A DNA stretch of 64,000 nt from Candidatus Gastranaerophilales bacterium. GTDB lineage: Bacteria; Cyanobacteriota; Vampirovibrionia; Gastranaerophilales; Gastranaerophilaceae. Within the stretch, counting starts at the first letter, position 1. Each line of letters opens with the position of its first letter. The stretch spans positions 16,365 through 80,364 of the forward strand of contig CALURI010000012.1 of assembly GCA_944323135.1 (NCBI GenBank). Direction: 5' to 3'. The notes beneath the pieces were generated by a model. The model made no database searches. It was not told the origin of the DNA and worked only from the letters and a program-made list of their open reading frames with translations. Below, one piece after another: positions 61,917 through 64,000 of the stretch. The translations under genes and the position numbers were made by a program.

Positions 61917-62303
61917 ATGAGTATTACAGAAAATATCTTATGTTCTAAGTCTCACGAATTCTTATTAGACAATGGAGATAACACATTCACAATTGGTTTA
62001 ACAGATTACGCTGTAGAACAATTAGGTGACATTGTATTTTTAGAATTACCGGAAGTCGATACAGAATTTAAAAAAGGAGAAACTTTTGCAACTGTTGAAT
62101 CAGTTAAAGCAGCTTCTGAAATTTACATGCCTATAAGCGGTAAAATTATAGAAATCAATGAAGATGCTGTGAACGCTCCTGAAATATTAAACGAAGACAG
62201 CTACGAAAAAGGCTGGCTTGTAAAAATAGAAGCTACAGGAGATGTAGCCGCTGAACAAAGTGACCTTTTGGAATATGAAGATTATAAAGAAGAATTGGAA
62301 TAA
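61917..62303 (+). CDS. gcvH: glycine cleavage system H protein
   Basis: 128 residues, lipoyl-carrier protein. The lipoylated Lys is about residue 64 in FATVESVKAASEIYMPISG; FTIGLTDYAVEQLGDIVFLE and SYEKGWLVKIEATGDV complete the fold. It shuttles the aminomethyl group from P to T protein. AAAGGAG ribosome site; 20 nt after gcvT, 3 nt before gcvPA. Confidence 0.96.
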   Translation: MSITENILCSKSHEFLLDNGDNTFTIGLTDYAVEQLGDIVFLELPEVDTEFKKGETFATVESVKAASEIYMPISGKIIEINEDAVNAPEILNEDSYEKGWLVKIEATGDVAAEQSDLLEYEDYKEELE

Positions 62304-62306
62304 AAT

Positions 62307-63548
62307 ATGAAAAATTTTTTGGTACATACCGATGAAATGAAAAATGAAATGCTGAAAAGCATCAATATATCAAATATTGAAGATTTATTCAAACAAATCC
62401 CGCAAAAAGCCCGTATGGGAGAATTAGGATTTGAAAATCCTCTGAGTGAAATGGATGTTCAAAAACGAATTAAATCTTTAGCTAAAAAAAATAATACTGA
62501 TTATGTAACATTTCTCGGTGCCGGTACTTATAACAAATTTATTCCTGCTTGTATTTCACAAGTTGCAAACAGATTTGAATTTTTAACTGCGTACACCCCT
62601 TACCAACCGGAAATTTCACAAGGTACACTCCAAATTATGTACGAATTCCAAACAATGATTTGCAGGCTAACAGGAATGGATATTTCTAACGCTACAATGT
62701 ATGATGCTGCAAGTGCTTGTGCAGAAGCAATATTAATGGCGGTCAGAGTTTCTAAGAAAAATAAAGTTCTTGTTTCAAATAAACTGAACCCTGAATATAT
62801 TGATGTAATTAAAACATATTGTTGGGCAAATGAAATTGAGCTTAGTCTTTTTGATGAAATTCCGCAAAATACAAATGACTATGCCTGTGTAATGCTTCAA
62901 AATCCCGATTTTTACGGAGAAATTACAACAATTGAAAAAACAAATGACTGTTTGCTGGTAGTTTGTGTAGATATATCTTCATTAGGAATACTAAAACCGC
63001 CTACTGAAGCTGATATTGTAGTAGGGGATGTTCAAACACTTGGAATTCCTATGAGCTTTGGAGGACCGCATGCAGGATTTATTGCCTGCAAAGAAAAATT
63101 TATGCGGCAAATTCCGGGACGTCTTACCGGGAAAACAGTTGATGCTGATGGAAATCCTGCATACTGCCTAACAATTCAAACAAGAGAACAACATATTAAA
63201 AGAGAAAAAGCTACAAGCAATATTTGTTCCAATCAAGCATTAATTGGACTTTGTGCAACTTTGTATCTCACAGTTATGGGAGAAAAAGGATTTAGACAAG
63301 CATCATATCTATCAGCAAAAAGAGCTCATCAATTATCTGAAAAACTATATGAAAAAGGAATTAAAACACTAAATCAACAATTCTATAATGAATTTATTAT
63401 AAAAGTTGAAGATGCTGAAAAATTCCTTCAAAAATTGAAAGAAAATAAAATTATAGGCGGTTTAAAACTTGATAATAACAAAATCTTAGTTGCCGCAACT
63501 GAAATGAACTCTGAAGAAGATATTGATAAATATATTAAAAGTGTCTAA
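62307..63548 (+). CDS. gcvPA: glycine dehydrogenase (decarboxylating) subunit 1
   Basis: 413 residues, the N-terminal half of a split P protein. FLGAGTYNKFIPACISQVAN, YTPYQPEISQGTLQIMYEFQ, and SFGGPHAGFIACKEKFMRQI with LTGKTVDADGNPAYCLTIQT are GcvPA motifs. P protein decarboxylates glycine with PLP; the PLP lysine is in subunit 2. That gcvPB subunit does not follow: a convergent gene overlaps the stop by 4 bases. It must be encoded elsewhere. Confidence 0.95.
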   Translation: MKNFLVHTDEMKNEMLKSINISNIEDLFKQIPQKARMGELGFENPLSEMDVQKRIKSLAKKNNTDYVTFLGAGTYNKFIPACISQVANRFEFLTAYTPYQPEISQGTLQIMYEFQTMICRLTGMDISNATMYDAASACAEAILMAVRVSKKNKVLVSNKLNPEYIDVIKTYCWANEIELSLFDEIPQNTNDYACVMLQNPDFYGEITTIEKTNDCLLVVCVDISSLGILKPPTEADIVVGDVQTLGIPMSFGGPHAGFIACKEKFMRQIPGRLTGKTVDADGNPAYCLTIQTREQHIKREKATSNICSNQALIGLCATLYLTVMGEKGFRQASYLSAKRAHQLSEKLYEKGIKTLNQQFYNEFIIKVEDAEKFLQKLKENKIIGGLKLDNNKILVAATEMNSEEDIDKYIKSV

Positions 63549-63889
63549 GCTTCTTTGAATGTGTTATAAAAAACAGTAAAAGATTTTTCAATACCTTCAA
63601 ATCTTTTTATTGAACAACCTTTAACAAGATACATGTGTTCATTAGTTTCTATCATCAAATTAATTCTTCTTCTTGAAGAATTCCATTTTGTTATAAAATT
63701 AGATATTCTAACATCCGGATTTTCAAGACTAATTAGAATAGTACCATTAGTCTGTGCAACAGTAGGGCATCTAACTTCTTTTTCTTCGACATAAAAAGTT
63801 GAAAAATTTTGTCTTACTTCAGGAGGATTGTCAATCCCTGCTTTAAAGGATAAATTACTTTCCAATTCAGTGATGATAACTTTTTGCAT
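63545..63889 (-). CDS. small protein of unknown function
   Basis: 114 residues, not recognised. Mixed strands and helices: VIITELESNLSFKAGIDNPP, then KEVRCPTVAQTNGTILISLE, a basic NSSRRRINLMIET and a C-terminal aromatic strand (SFTVFYNTF). No signal peptide or span. AAGGGG lies about 9 nt before the ATG, and a strong promoter is upstream, so it is real. Monocistronic; convergent with gcvPA by 4 bases. Confidence 0.7.
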   Translation of the reverse strand: MQKVIITELESNLSFKAGIDNPPEVRQNFSTFYVEEKEVRCPTVAQTNGTILISLENPDVRISNFITKWNSSRRRINLMIETNEHMYLVKGCSIKRFEGIEKSFTVFYNTFKEA

Positions 63890-63935
63890 ACTTATAACCC
63901 CTTATTTACCAACTTTTTATCAAATGGTGGACTTT

Positions 63936-63964
63936 AGTGTAACAAACATCACACTTTTTGTCAA
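63936..63964 (-). promoter_or_regulatory. sigma70 promoter for the 63889 gene
   Basis: On the minus strand TTGACA (63964-63959), a 17-nt spacer, TACACT (63941-63936), giving a leader of about 40 nt. Confidence 0.7.
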
Positions 63965-64000
63965 TAAATTAATCGAGGTTGTAAGAAAACCTGAAAATAT

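Overview
The window is A+T-rich, very gene-dense chromosomal DNA from a diderm bacterium. An outer-membrane secretin, a type IV pilus (T4P) assembly locus and scattered prepilins with the FTLAEVLITLG helix suggest a low-GC member of the Vampirovibrionia/Melainabacteria (Gastranaerophilales-like). The isolated atpD-atpC pair, which copies the cyanobacterial split of the ATP synthase genes, agrees. This placement is inference from gene content; no rRNA gene is present.

Layout. 1-0.9 kb: 5' part of a divergent purH. 1.0-4.7 kb: one plus-strand and four minus-strand genes for unrecognised coiled-coil or glycine-rich proteins, two of which share both ends. 4.9-10.4 kb: rpsA (S1), a small unknown, valS, a pilin remnant, fabI. 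10.6-12.4 kb: a 590-residue coiled-coil protein with an Ala/Gly hydrophobic core. 12.4-16.5 kb: a giant surface protein with an N-terminal TPS/haemagglutinin domain, a roughly 355-residue Asp-Thr/Asp-Ser repeat and a C-terminal PilZ domain. 16.7-19.5 kb: a Wzx-like flippase and rimO. 19.6-27.5 kb: a pilin with a divergent small HTH gene and an operator-like palindrome, an SDR, then the T4P operon (PilP-like, secretin, pilB, pilC). 27.7-33.6 kb: a uridine-kinase-like gene, recF, a small gene plus pilT, lysS, another pilin. 33.7-38.2 kb: bioF-bioG-bioC and atpD-atpC. 38.3-40.2 kb: a two-subunit chromate-transporter pair and a prepilin gene whose leader carries a C10 tract that puts it out of frame. 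40.2-45.7 kb: comM, a family-9 glycosyltransferase, and an operon of a Nudix-type regulator, secG, tcdA, an SDR and an HD hydrolase. 45.9-49.3 kb: a lytic-transglycosylase-like protein and minCDE. 49.5-59.6 kb: the S10-spc ribosomal protein cluster, rpsJ to rplR, broken once by a small antisense gene and ending at a terminator after rplR. 59.7-64 kb: a DnaJ-like co-chaperone, gcvT-gcvH-gcvPA, and one small unknown.

The strongest points for follow-up are the apparent poly-C phase-variation switch in a pilin; the secreted-adhesin/PilZ fusion; the pilin/HTH divergent promoter with a palindrome filling the -35/-10 spacer; a set of genes with TATAAT-type boxes exactly 6 nt from the ATG (probable leaderless mRNAs); and structured leaders inside the ribosomal operon, including a 13-nt motif shared by the rpsJ and rpsH leaders. 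Every gap of roughly 100 bases or more that holds recognisable structure is described in its own entry; no gene-free stretch exceeds 300 bases.
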